In this document: one piece after another, positions 23,085 to 33,632 of the stretch
How the letters are laid out: every line of letters starts with the position of its first letter
Numbering within the stretch: position 1 is the first letter of the stretch
Made by a program: the position numbers and the translations under genes
The notes under the pieces: model-generated
Databases searched by the model: none
Told to the model about the DNA's origin: nothing
What the model saw: the letters and a program-made list of their open reading frames with translations, nothing else
Assembly: GCA_001792895.1 (NCBI GenBank)
Contig: MARA01000005.1
Location: 1,984,001 to 2,048,000, forward strand
From: Lentinus brumalis
Taxonomy: Eukaryota > Basidiomycota > Agaricomycetes > Polyporales > Polyporaceae
Reading direction: 5' to 3'
DNA length: 64,000 bases

Positions 23085-23401
23085 CGCTGCGCGACAATAC
23101 AATTCGGAGTAGCCGTAAGCAGGACGTTGGTTTGTCCTGGAGTGATTTGCGTCGAGAGCACTGTGGTCGACGATGAGCACGAGTGGAGGTCCTCGAAGTG
23201 GAAGGCGAAGTGTCTCCGACCGGCTCGCGTCTGCATTCCTAAGTGAGCGCATCCCACGTGATACTACCCCAATGTGGAAGGAGGTTTCCACGACTGATAC
23301 TTTATCAGTCCACTTGAAGCCCTTGCCCACAACAGCACAGCACTGGCCGCGCTCGTCCTCCATTCCAGCGACCACCACACCCACTCAGCTCGACATCGAC
23401 C
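23085..23401. promoter_or_regulatory. Divergent promoter, DUF2408-type gene / tropomyosin
   Basis: The two start codons are 317 bp apart on opposite strands, so both promoters must share this stretch. No clear TATA box was seen. Confidence 0.5.
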
Positions 23402-24119
23402 ATGGAGAAGATCAAGGAGGTGTGTCCCCACATCTCCTGCGTCAGTCCATGAACATCTGACTGAGCAGATCGGCGTGACAGCGCTTGCAATCCCTCCGCG
23501 CCGAGGCCGACAACGCGGTTGCTCGTGCCGAGGAGGCTGAGGCGAAGAACAAGAAGTACGAGCAGGCCCTGCTCGAGAAGGACCAGGAGATTACCTCTCT
23601 CCAGCACAAGATCTCTGTCCTCGATGCCGATCTCGAGAAGGCGGAGGGGAAGTTGGCCGACCTCAAGTCCGCGCAGGAGGACGGTGAGCAGAGCAAGACT
23701 GCGAACGAGGGGTTGCAGCGCAAGATCCAGCTGCTGGAGGAGGAGCTGGACGCTGCAGACAAGAACTTGAAGGAGGCTATGGACAAGTACGTGTCAGAGT
23801 CGCACTTGATTAGTCCGCCACTGACGCGTCGGTCGGCATCGCTTAGGCTGAGACAAGTCGATGTCAAGGCAGAGCACTTCGAGCGGCAGGTTACGCGTCT
23901 CGAACAGGAGCGTGATCAGTGGGAGAAGAAGTACGAGGTATGTGTCGACTTGCGTGACTTCCTCGTCCTCGCGCTCGATGCAATATCACCGCTCGCCGTG
24001 ATCTTGTCTTCGTCCGATCAACGCGCTGACGCGCTACTTCACTATAGGAAGCACAGGAGAAGTACAGGGAATCGAAGCGGGAGCTCGACGAGCTGGTCGC
24101 CACTATGGAGGGTCTTTGA
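23402..24119 (+). CDS. Tropomyosin, 161 residues
   Basis: Exons 23402-23419, 23482-23786, 23847-23937 and 24048-24119 keep phase and give exactly 161 residues, the length of fission yeast Cdc8. The six-residue first exon (MEKIKE) is joined to an unbroken heptad coiled coil (LQSLRAEADNAVARAEEAEA..., ending ELDELVATMEGL). Tropomyosin dimers lie along actin filaments, stabilise cables and the cytokinetic ring and guide myosin. No charged break or Pro interrupts the coil. The 18-nt first exon is easy to miss in automatic annotation. Confidence 0.93.
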
Positions 24120-24332
24120 TACCCCGCCATCTGCCATTGTATCATACAACACCTTCGGACGCGTTGGCAATACCCGCTCGGTTGCGTTCACGATCTCATA
24201 CCTCTCTCGCTTACCCTACATGTCCAATTGTTACGTCTGCTTGCATGTGTATAGTGACTGCCATTGAAGAAGAAATTACAATGTCCTGGATCTCATATCT
24301 AACCGGGGCAATGGGTCAATATATTCCCCTTG

Positions 24333-24903
24333 TCACTTCTGCTCCTCGGTGAAGTTCAGGGAGACCGAATTGACACAGTGACGTTCGTCAGCTAGCAATC
24401 ACAACGGCCATGAGGTCAACTTCTCGCGAGAGGCAAGTCCAATACGCACTAGGGGTAGGGTATCCTTCGCCCTTGAAGACATGACCGAGATGGCCTCCGC
24501 AGGCAGCACAAGTGATCTCCGTGCGCGTCATTCCGTACGAGCGATCTTCATGACGGTTCACCGCGCCAGGAATGGCTGCGCAGGCGATATAAGATCATGA
24601 CCTCATAGAACGCAGCGCATATACGCACCATCAAAGAATGCAGGCCAACCGCAGCCGCTGTTGAACTTGGTCGTGCTCTTGTACAGGGGCGTTCCACAGC
24701 CGGCGCAAGTGTACACACCCTCCTCCTGAAACTTGTCGTACTTTCCGGTGCCTGCGGGCTCCGTGCCCTTCTGGCGTAAGATGCGGAACTGCATAGGATC
24801 GGTCAGTGTTCAGCGTGCTCAGCAGTCCCGAAGCTCATACCTGCTCGGGACTGAGAATCGCTCTCCACTCGTTGTCGCTCTTCGACTTGCTGGAGTCAGT
24901 CAT
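24333..24903 (-). CDS. msrB: Peptide-methionine (R)-S-oxide reductase, MsrB, 135 residues
   Basis: Exons from the start: 24903-24841, 24788-24629, 24575-24450, 24391-24333; the three introns are 52-58 bp. Motifs: two zinc CXXC pairs (CAGC and CAAC), GCGWPAFF, and the catalytic Cys in [11 protein letters not shown], which lies on the small last exon. It reduces methionine-R-sulfoxide using thioredoxin. From this ATG the protein lacks a targeting sequence and should be cytosolic. A separate short ORF directly upstream (24906-25091) looks like a mitochondrial presequence but is out of frame and ends in a stop. Confidence 0.93.
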
Positions 24904-25394
24904 CGCTACTCTTGACGTATGTAGATCTCGGCGGGCCTGGGGGTAGGAACGGTGGCAAGCTTCAACCGCAGAAGTGGTCGGGACGTTTGACTCGCTTTAA
25001 GTAGCCTTGAGCTTGCAATGGCAGTGCGTGCAGACAGACAAGACCGTATGGAGATGGCACCACTGAGGGAAGTAAGGACGGAAGAAGACATATGGGGATT
25101 ACACGCTGCACGGGAATGCTTACTGCAGCTTACTACTACTAGTACTTACTCAATGCATGCTCCGCGAATTGCACTTGCGTAGAGTTGCGTGCGGTTAGCG
25201 TCATAGCCACGTGCTCCGATCATCCCGATCGAGCGTCGAGGTGGCTAACCAACATCCTGGCTTCTCTTCAGGTCGTTTTCTCAGGTGTCAGCGCGATGTA
25301 AGATATTAGAACGCCAGCATTACTACAATATGATATTAGTACATGGAACTTGATCTATGTCGGACAACACTGCCAGAGTGCAGTCCGAGAACTA
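24904..25394. other. Intergenic: msrB promoter and receptor 3' side
   Basis: Upstream of msrB on its strand lies a 61-codon ORF (25091-24906) rich in Ser, Arg, Leu and Ala with few acidic residues, resembling a mitochondrial leader. Otherwise nothing recognised. Confidence 0.5.
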
Positions 25395-27643
25395 CTAGAG
25401 TACATAACTTCCCGGGAACGTAGCGACCTCCTGCTTAATTCTCGGCACTGCGGAGAGGACGAGGCCCGTGCAGTCGTCGGGGCACGTCGAGCGGGGTGAT
25501 ATCAGCGGCGCTGAATTCGTCCGGCTGTATCGGTAGAGTTGTCGTAGGTGATTGTACCCCGAGGAGTAGTAACCTCCGGTGTACGGCGCATTAGCAATGT
25601 CCACTTCCGTAGCAGTGAACGATCGACGTCTCGCCTCCGCACTGCTCATCGCGATGTTGTCATACGTTTCTGAGTTGGCAGAGCCGACGGTGAACAGTGG
25701 ACTCGCCGGAATGGACTGTGTCGGAGCGGTGGTGTGGAGTGCGCTATTCAGGCCTCCTCCGGAGATCATGTCGTAGGAAGATATTGACTTCTCTATGTCA
25801 GTCGAGTAGCTGCTTGTTGTGTAGCTGCTTGCACGTGATGATACAGACGATGCCGACGAGCCGAACAACCGGTAAATGCTGCGGGGGACAACGCTGTACA
25901 TTGGAAGGACACGCCTCGTAGTCAGGAAGAGGACGACGTTCACGAATCCTGCAAAGTATTAGTGCATGCACCAGCACGTCGTACCTCTGGTAGACGCACC
26001 TGACAGAAGGAAGACTGCATCACTACAAGAACAAGTCTGTCAAATCCTTGCTCTGTCGCTAGCAAGGAGCTTACCTTGCGATAGTGACCGCGAATGGGAC
26101 GGTGTGTCCGGTCCATTCGGCGAAGCGACAGACAGCAATTGGAAGCAGTAGGATGGTGTAAGCAACCTTGAAGGGCAACGGTCAATTCGTACTCATCTCG
26201 ACGTGGCCTCATCAACAGACTTACTGGGTATCTAGATGCCAATCCATGTGAATTGCATGTGGAGAGCGGCGAACTTAACGAGAATACTTACAGCAGCATG
26301 CTCTTCGCAATGTTGATGACATGCGTGTCAACGCTCTTTGGAGCGGACATGGACGTGTCGGGACGAAAGCGGACGGTTATGCGGTGGCCATGTAGGAGGA
26401 TGTTGCCGCGAAGTCGAAGGAAAATCAGGGTATACATCAGGAAGCTGAACAGCGCCGACAGAAACATCTAACGTGGGCCGCGAAAGTGTCATCGTGTGAG
26501 ATGATGGCCCGGTGCATGCCACTTACGATCATGTAGTCGAGCCTGAGTATCCAGCTGGGGTCAGTCGTTCGCTCTATGCATCACGGTTCGGTGAAGCACG
26601 TACGTGATGCGCTCCGAAGCATACTCATCCGATATCCAACACCAATAACCCGAGATTGCATCTGTGACAATGTGAGAAACATCAATGAGACAAATGCGTT
26701 CGATGCTCACAGAATGGACCAGTAGATGTTCTCTGGAGAGCGGCAGGACCCGCGGAGATGATTGCTCCAATAGCAGACCACCCTATGAGGACGGCACAGA
26801 TCAAGACGTAGCGCTTGAGCTGCCAACGGAGGAACAGTATCCAGAAGGTGTTCATAGCGATGACCTGAGGAATTGTTATGAGCTGATGCACCATGGGTAT
26901 GTGACCGTAGACGAGGCACCATTGACCTGGAAGACATGTGATCAGTACGCAAACCAGTCGTAGTTGAGATGCCAAATAATCGGAGGCCTTCTTGAGTGAT
27001 GAGACGTACCAGTACGCTGTGCCGACGTCCGATATATGCTTCACAACTCCTGAAAAAGCACACACGATGAGCTACGTAACCTCGTGCAATGACTTCTATA
27101 TACCTTGGACGGTACAGTATGACTCATAAGATACTGCTGATTGATTCACCCATCGAATGCTCATGATAGAGCCAACGGCTAGGAAGTCGCAAGGATAGTC
27201 AGCGACGTGGATAGTCACGCAGTCAGCCATGACGCACTTTGTGCGATCTCGCAGAGCAACATCGATATGAAGTAAAGTGCGACATGACTTCGCACAAACA
27301 GCTTCGACGACGAGGACTTGCGCGTGTTCCACGCAGATAGCTGGCCAAAGACGCAAAGCATCGTCGTGAGCACGTGCCAGCTTTCAGTCGACTACGTCTA
27401 CTGACCGCTATTGCAAGAAGCAGTCCTCCCACTGCAGTGGCGGAGATGCAGGATATGATGGAAAGAATCTAAGAGAAGACGTGAATGTCAGAAGCTGAGA
27501 AGCCTTGAATGCCCCCTACTCACCATCACACCCCTTGATTCACCCGGCGTATATGGCCTTCTCGTGAGGAAATGGTCGCCATCCGGCAGAGTGGCGAACA
27601 CATCGTCAGGGTTGACGATGTCGGCGTAATTCACGCTCTCCAT
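25395..27643 (-). CDS. Seven-transmembrane GPCR-like receptor (cAMP-receptor/Git3-like, basidiomycete type)
   Basis: The start MESVNYADIVNPDD lies at 27643; about ten exons with short introns follow and the stop is at 25395. Seven hydrophobic helices can be traced, with the conserved stretch QGVVKHISDVGTAYW followed by NTFWILFLRW (helix 3), YVLICAVLIGW (helix 4), AISGYWCWISDEYASERIT in the second outer loop, FLSALFSFLMYTLIFLRLRG (helix 5) and YTILLLPIAVCRFAEWTG (helix 6). The tail of about 180 residues is rich in Ser, Thr and Tyr, as for a regulated cytoplasmic tail. It should sit in the plasma membrane and couple to a G protein; the ligand is unknown. The exon between helices 2 and 3 gives the best fit when 27025-26885 is treated as one intron. 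Confidence 0.78.
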
Positions 27644-28209
27644 TCGTGGACACCAGCTCCGGGCTATGGCGGCGGAAAAGACAGGTTAAGTTGACAGAGG
27701 CAAGTATGCAAAGAGAGGCACGGGTCCTGCCCGCGTATATGTACTGTACACAGGAGGAAGGAGGAAGGGAAGAAGCTGGACGCACGACAGATGGTCGTCG
27801 GGTACTTCTGCGGATTGGATTCCTATCGCACGCCGCGTCTCTGTTCCAGCAGTAGGGACCATCATAGCGCCGCACCGCCGCCCGCCCAGCACTTCAGCGC
27901 GCTGGCAGCCGTAGGGCGAGCTGAGCATGATGGATGGTGGCACATGTACAGGTATGAGCCACACGGGCGCGCGCCCAAACTGACCGCGATGAAGAAACTC
28001 AGAACGGAGACTCCGGTGATCTGTACAGGGTCGTCTCACCACCTTAGGTGCTACCTGGATCTGTCCGCTTTCCGATCCGGACCTGTGCGAGTAGTGATCA
28101 TCCCAAAGTGCTATGGTTCCACAGCTTCAGGTCTCTTCGGTGTTATCTGGCGGCCTATGGCCAGAGTCCATTCTGTTCTCTTACATCCACTGCCCACATA
28201 CACGGTGTG
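27644..28209. other. Intergenic: receptor promoter and citrate-carrier 3' side
   Basis: The interval separates the receptor start from the stop of the next minus-strand gene. Short ORFs here have no motif. It presumably contains the receptor promoter. Confidence 0.5.
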
Positions 28210-29579
28210 TCATACTTGCCTGCCGCCGATGAGCTTGATGACATTTTCGTAGACCGTGAACACGATCCCTCCACTGAGCTGTATCCAGGGCCCGTCAGCA
28301 GCTGACGCATCGAAGATACAATAATTTGAATACATACCACTAGACGGGCCAGTCGCGGCGTTGTCCCTGTCCAGAACCTGAGGATGCCCTCCTCTGTGAA
28401 GATCCGGTACGCGCAGTGGAACGAGTTCCGGTATGCTTGTCTTGCCTCGAGACTCTGCATCCGCGTTTTGATCACGCTGAGGACGCAGCCGAGGGTTCAG
28501 GACTTCACACGATCAAGGAATCGAATGGACTCACTCGAGAGGCATCGTGGTGTAGACAGTGACCAGGCCAGCAACGGCCCCAATGCCGAATGTCATGAAA
28601 CTCGATATAGGCTGCCCTAGCCGCCCCTGGCCTTGCACGAGTTGTTTCAGCGTGGTGTAAGTTGTGAACCGCACCGCGGAGTTCGCGCCTGCGTCGCGCG
28701 CGTCAGCAATAGAGCTCAGTAAGTGCGGGAACGCGACTGTCTTGACCTTGACGCATCATCTGCAGCGTCCTCCAGTAAGCACACATCCATAAGAACATGA
28801 AGGAGCGATGAACGCACCACTGGAAACAGTCCGCGGTATATCCCACGAAGACCTTCTTCGCGTACGATGCAAGTTGTCCCGTGTATCAGGCCGCGAAAGC
28901 GGGATTAGGGCTCTTCGCGTCGTCGATAAGTTTCGTCCTGTCTCACCCCATCAGCTCCTGCGGGATCGGTTCAAATGGAGGAGAGGTTGTACTTGATAGT
29001 TTCTGAAGGAGTGACTGCAAAGAGAGCCTCCATCATCCCTGCACCCAGTCCTGCAAGGAGACTCCTTGGCGCAGAGACTTTGCCCTCCCCCACAGACGCA
29101 CATCAGTCTCCTGGTCCCGGAGTGCAGGGACCCGACTCACCTCAGCGTCCGCTAGGGCATGCTTGAAGTGATCGTACGACACGAATCGCACTCCGGCCTT
29201 GACGGAGTTCCCTGCGCGTTCTGAGCATCGACCGTCGCGTGGACCTCCGCGACAGACTCACCAATGACCAAAGCCATACATCCTGAGTACAAGCCCGCCA
29301 CGCCCTTCGTCTGGAGGGTGTTCTTGATTATAGCAATAGGGCTTTCCCTCTAATTCCTAGGTCACTGCCTGGTAAGCAACCCGAGGGCTGTGACACACGC
29401 ACCTTCCCGCTGAACTGCGACCGCGTCTTCACGTACTCCGTCGGGTAGGTGATGAAGCTGAAGTCGCCGTCAGGCTCTCATTGCACCCCAGACAGACAAC
29501 CAAACTAGACTCACGCCTCGACTGCGCCCGCGGTCGTTCCCGCGATGAGCGAGTGAAGGGGCTTCTCTTTCTTCGACAT
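28210..29579 (-). CDS. CTP1: Mitochondrial tricarboxylate (citrate) carrier
   Basis: The start MSKKEKPLHSLIAGTTAGAVE is at 29579; about nine exons with short introns end at 28210. Three carrier signatures are present, one per repeat: PTEYVKTR, PSETIKTK and PLDVIKTR. SVKAGVRFVSYD, NSAVRFTTY and RFWTGTTPRLARLVLSGGI also fit the citrate transport protein. It exchanges matrix citrate for malate across the inner mitochondrial membrane, feeding cytosolic acetyl-CoA. It is divergent from HEM4 with only 183 bp between start codons. Confidence 0.92.
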
Positions 29580-29762
29580 CGTTGAGCTTAGAGGTGGAAG
29601 TAGGAAGCCAGAAGGTAGCGCCGAAGACGCGACGATGATCTCATTCGCCCATGCTCGGACCTCCCGCGCTGCTCGCGCTCTCCCGCGTTCTGCCTTTCTC
29701 CCTCACGATGTCATATTCAACACTCAACTTGCCTCTCAACCTCCACGTACGCTGCGAGCAAC
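29580..29762. promoter_or_regulatory. Divergent promoter, citrate carrier / HEM4
   Basis: 183 bp separate the two start codons on opposite strands. Both genes feed mitochondrial metabolism or heme synthesis, so shared control is plausible but untested. Confidence 0.5.
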
Positions 29763-30830
29763 ATGCTGAATAAGGTCCCACGCGACGTCCTCCTACTGCG
29801 CTCGCCTTCCGAAGATGGCGGACTCGACAAGTACGAAGAGGCGTTTCGCGCACGAGGGTATCGCGCCCTGTCTATTCCAGTGCTCGAAACTGTGCATACT
29901 AATATCGATAAGCTCTCGGACATCGTCCGAGGAGGAGGTCTTATATCGCAGCAGAGGGAGGGTCGGGAAAGGGAATATGCGGGGGTCATCATAACGAGCG
30001 GACGCGCCTGCGAGGCCTGGAGGATCGTCGTCGAGCAGCTCACAGTGGGCGACAGTGACGGATGTGAAGGTGGTGTGCTGAAGATTGAGCTTGGCGTGCG
30101 CCCACACTCATTGCGTGCGATACAGAAGCCGGAGGGTGGTCCATGATCCCTTTCTACATTGTTGGCCAAGCGACCGCAGCTGCACTATCCGCGATTCACG
30201 ATTCTTTCCCCTCGTCTCGCTTTGCCCCGAAGGACATTCGCGGAGCCGTCGAGTCCGGTAGCAGCGAGAGGCTCGCTCACTTCATCGCCTCCGACCTTTC
30301 GGCCAGACCAGATGGTGCACAGGGGCGCAAGCTGTTCTACCTGACTGGAGACAAGAATCGCGACACTCTTCCAAAGATCCTCGCAGATGCGGGCATCGAA
30401 GTGGAGACTCTGCAGGTGTATGCTACGCAGGGTTCGTCTCGATTCGAAGAGGACCTGGGCAATGCGCTCGAGGGTGTACAGGACCTTGGTGAGTGCCCTT
30501 TGATATACCTCCATGCTAGCTTGGGGCTAATGAAGCTTTCCTCGCATGTCAGATCCTAATGACGACGATCGTTGGTGGATCGTCTACTTTGCACCTAGTT
30601 CCGCGAAGCATGTCTTGCCGATCCTAAGCAAGCAGTTTGACATGCCGACGACTGCCAAGGTGGAAGGACAGAAGGCGGATACGTTTCGTCGTGCACGACT
30701 CGCAGCAATCGGACCGACAACATCTACATACTTGGAGTCGGAGTTGCAGCTTCAAGTGGATGTCGTGGCACCGAAGCCGAACCCTGACGCGTTGGCAGCA
30801 GGAATCGCGTCTTGGGACGGGAAGCAATAA
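29763..30830 (+). CDS. HEM4: Uroporphyrinogen-III synthase
   Basis: Exons 29763-30072, 30126-30488 and 30553-30830 keep phase with GT-AG introns of 53 and 64 bp. The two-domain fold is evident from VLLLRSP at the N terminus, IITSGRACEAW, then IPFYIVGQATAAAL, KLFYLTGDKNRDTLPKIL, LQVYAT, and IVYFAPSSAK and AAIGPTTSTYL in the second half. The enzyme closes and inverts ring D of hydroxymethylbilane in the cytosol, in the heme and siroheme route. The first intron's donor is chosen by phase; another GT two codons upstream would also fit. Confidence 0.9.
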
Positions 30831-30924
30831 ACCATTGTCCATGGAGACCCTCGTGTTTCTCTGCTGTCTTCGCGCCCTTTCCTCAGACCATCACAGGCGT
30901 GTAGACCACGATTATCAACAGTGA

Positions 30925-31317
30925 TTATAAATTCCGCTGTGACGCAGTCTCGAAGACGGTCCCGGCCGACATGCAGGTTGTTGGTCCGACTGGATGTCCA
31001 GGGTCTTCAAGACCCCAGCCGTTCAGCCACGAGCTATTCACCGTCGAACGATGTGGGTGGACATCTACGGTGCTGAGGCTCGAACTCCAGTGAACTGAGG
31101 AAGCTCCGACGGCGGCTGCCGACTGATCCAGCACGACCTCGCCTACGTTCTTGGGCGGAAAGTGATATCGTTGCCAGCCGATGGTGCCTGGGGAGATGCA
31201 AAGAGAATGTCCGGGGTGGCGGGGTGCACTCTCAACTCGGTTCACGAGATTTGTCCCATGCAGACACTCAAGATTGTACATCAGTATCAGTAGATAGATT
31301 CTAAGGAAACCAGTCAT
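30925..31317 (-). CDS. Possible small secreted protein, 130 residues
   Basis: A single uninterrupted ORF starts with MTGFLRIYLLILMYNLECLHG, which has the length and hydrophobic core of a signal peptide, followed by about 105 residues rich in Ser, Gly, His and Val with only two more Cys. It lies 95 bp from the convergent HEM4 stop. No domain is recognised and codon use was not computed. It might be a chance ORF in the HEM4 3' region. Confidence 0.35.
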   Translation of the reverse strand: MTGFLRIYLLILMYNLECLHGTNLVNRVESAPRHPGHSLCISPGTIGWQRYHFPPKNVGEVVLDQSAAAVGASSVHWSSSLSTVDVHPHRSTVNSSWLNGWGLEDPGHPVGPTTCMSAGTVFETASQRNL

Positions 31318-31694
31318 CTCGCACAGATATCATCCTGAATGAAAGGAGCGCTGCAGCGCTGCAATAAGGCTGCAATAAAACCATTGCTTACATCTAAGTA
31401 CTTGGCACCGCCGCCCAGCGCTTGACGGCGGAGGAGTACGACGGGCGTCTCACCGCCTTAACGTAGTACTTAGTTCACGCTCGTGGTTACGCCGTCGCCC
31501 TACTACTTATCCATCTCGACGGTTGTCAAGAGCGATATCATCTCAGAGTAAAAGACAGGTAGAGTTGTAAGTATTGTTTTGAAGTTGTTGTACTCATGCA
31601 ATGCCTCGACACGCGTTTCACAGCCGCCAGGGCCCAGAACAAACAACTGACCTGACGAACAGCAATAAGTACTAGCACTTCTTGCTCGGCCAGC
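31318..31694. other. Intergenic upstream of the CDK7-type gene
   Basis: CTAAGTACT (about 31394) and AGTACTTAG (about 31464) form a short inverted repeat about 75 bp apart around a GC-rich centre. Otherwise nothing recognised; it should contain the kinase promoter. Confidence 0.45.
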
Positions 31695-33205
31695 ATGGAC
31701 GCGGTGGAAAGGGCCAACCTAGAGAGACAAAGAAGATGGTATGGCTTGACAGCTTCTTGAGCACAGTATGGCTTACCGATGCTTCCCAGGACCAAGGACC
31801 AGAAGATCGGTGAAGGTACTTATGCCGTGGTATACCGAGGTATGTGTGATGACAGCATCCAGAAATCAGAGGCCTGAGGACGTGATTGCAGGTCGGGAGC
31901 TTGCCACCGGTCGCAAGGTGGCTATCAAGAAGATCAAGGTGGGACAGTTCAAGGACGGTCTTGACATGTCCGCCATACGTGAAGTGAAATTCCTGCGGGA
32001 GCTCAAGCACCAGAACGTTATCGAGGTAAGCTGTCTTCCGCCTCTCAGGACTCACGCGCTGACGCCTCCTTAGCTGTTGGACGTCTTCTCGTCGAAGAAG
32101 AATCTCAACCTTGTACTAGAGTTCCTCGACACGGACCTGGAGCTTGTCATCAAGGACCGATCGCTCGTCTTCCTTCCCGCGGATATCAAGAGCTGGATGG
32201 CTATGACCTTCCGTGGCCTAGAGTTCTGCCACCGTAATTTCATCCTCCACCGGGTATGGGGATATTCCACGCCACTCTACGCAGCACTGACAATCACTCA
32301 CTGACACGGACGCTACAGGACCTTAAGCCGAACAACTTGCTCATCGCCTCGGACGGACAACTCAAAATTGCCGATTTTGGTCTCGCGCGAGATTTCGCCG
32401 ATCCCGGGTACAAGATGACATGTCAAGTCATCACACGGTACGTTGACAATTTCGCCACTCGTGCCACTGCGACAGCTCATGCCAGCACTTCATTCAAGAT
32501 GGTACCGTCCAGCAGAACTGCTTTGGGGCTGTAGATACTACAGCACAGCAGTCGACATCTGGTCCGTGGGCTGCATCTTCGCAGAGCTGATGCTGCGAAC
32601 ACCCTATCTCCCGGGCGAGACCGACATGGACCAGCTGAAGACCATCTTCCGCGCCCTGGGAACGCCAACAGAGGAAGACTGGCCCGTACGTTAGCCTTTT
32701 CATCCGTCCCAGCATCGCCTCGCCTCGCCGCTGCCTTCAGTCGCTGACACTGACGACGGTCACTAGGGCCACACAAAACTCCCAGACTACGTACCTGTGG
32801 GGCAGTTCCCGAAGACACCTCTCCGCGACCTCTTCACAGCAGCAAGCGCGGACTGCCTGAACCTTCTGAGCAAGTGTCTGATATACGACCCCAAGCGCCG
32901 CATCAGCGCAAAAGACGTGAGCTCCTTTCGCCGGCCCCCGCTCCAGCATACGCTCGCACTCACATCACACTCAGGCTCTCAACCACCCCTACTTCTTCGC
33001 TCTGCCATACCCCTCGCATCCGTCGAAGCTGCCCAAGCCAGCCAAGAAGGAGAGCGGTAACCCACTTGAGGAGGTCGACGGCAATACCGACATGAGCGGT
33101 CCGGGACCTGGGGTCAAGGCGAACCCACCCAACAAGCTCAAGAGGAAGAACTCCGATGACCTTGGTGGAAGGCCCGTTGCTCGACGACTGGACTTCACCA
33201 AGTGA
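31695..33205 (+). CDS. Cyclin-dependent kinase of the CDK7/Kin28/Mcs6 type, 364 residues
   Basis: Exons 31695-31738, 31790-31839, 31892-32025, 32074-32253, 32319-32437, 32499-32685, 32767-32916 and 32975-33205 all keep phase. Motifs in order: GEGTYAVVY (P-loop), [27 protein letters not shown] (catalytic loop), [21 protein letters not shown] (activation loop), [39 protein letters not shown] and the DPGYKMT loop point to the CDK7 subfamily rather than Cdk1. The C terminus has a [19 protein letters not shown] tail. It is the expected kinase of TFIIH, phosphorylating the RNA polymerase II tail, and may activate other CDKs. Confidence 0.92.
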
Positions 33206-33632
33206 TTGCTTCGAATTCATTGCCGATCAAACGTCACGGCCTTCCTGAATCACACGCATTCACGAAGTCCATACTAGCCAGGGTCCACACTAGCCAGAGA
33301 CGAGTTCTGCAGGGCCCAGCGGGGTCACGTTCACAACTGTGAGTGCGCGTTCCCCGAGTCTTGTTCAGTGGCGGACGCCCTACCACACCACACGGACTGT
33401 ATGTACAAGCAGGTAGCTACCACTGTAAGAATACCGATGGGAACATTCTGAAAGATTGCGGAAGAGACAAGACGGGAACAGACAGACAATCCTCGAGCGC
33501 GTTACGTATGTACATGCAGAACAGAGGATAATCGATAACAGGGAGAAGAGATCGGAAGATGTGGCGAACCAACAGACAGTATGCGTATGATGAGCAGAAA
33601 CGACGACAAAGCAGGCAAGGGAAGCAGAGCGA
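33206..33632. other. Convergent intergenic stretch, kinase / nucleoporin
   Basis: The interval holds the 3' regions of two convergent genes. No ORF with motifs was found. Confidence 0.5.

Noticed and set aside
30141..30160. Separate gene starting at the ATG at 30143
   Set aside because: It is the second exon of HEM4; the IPFYIVGQATA motif requires the N-terminal domain encoded upstream and the phase fits a 53-bp intron.
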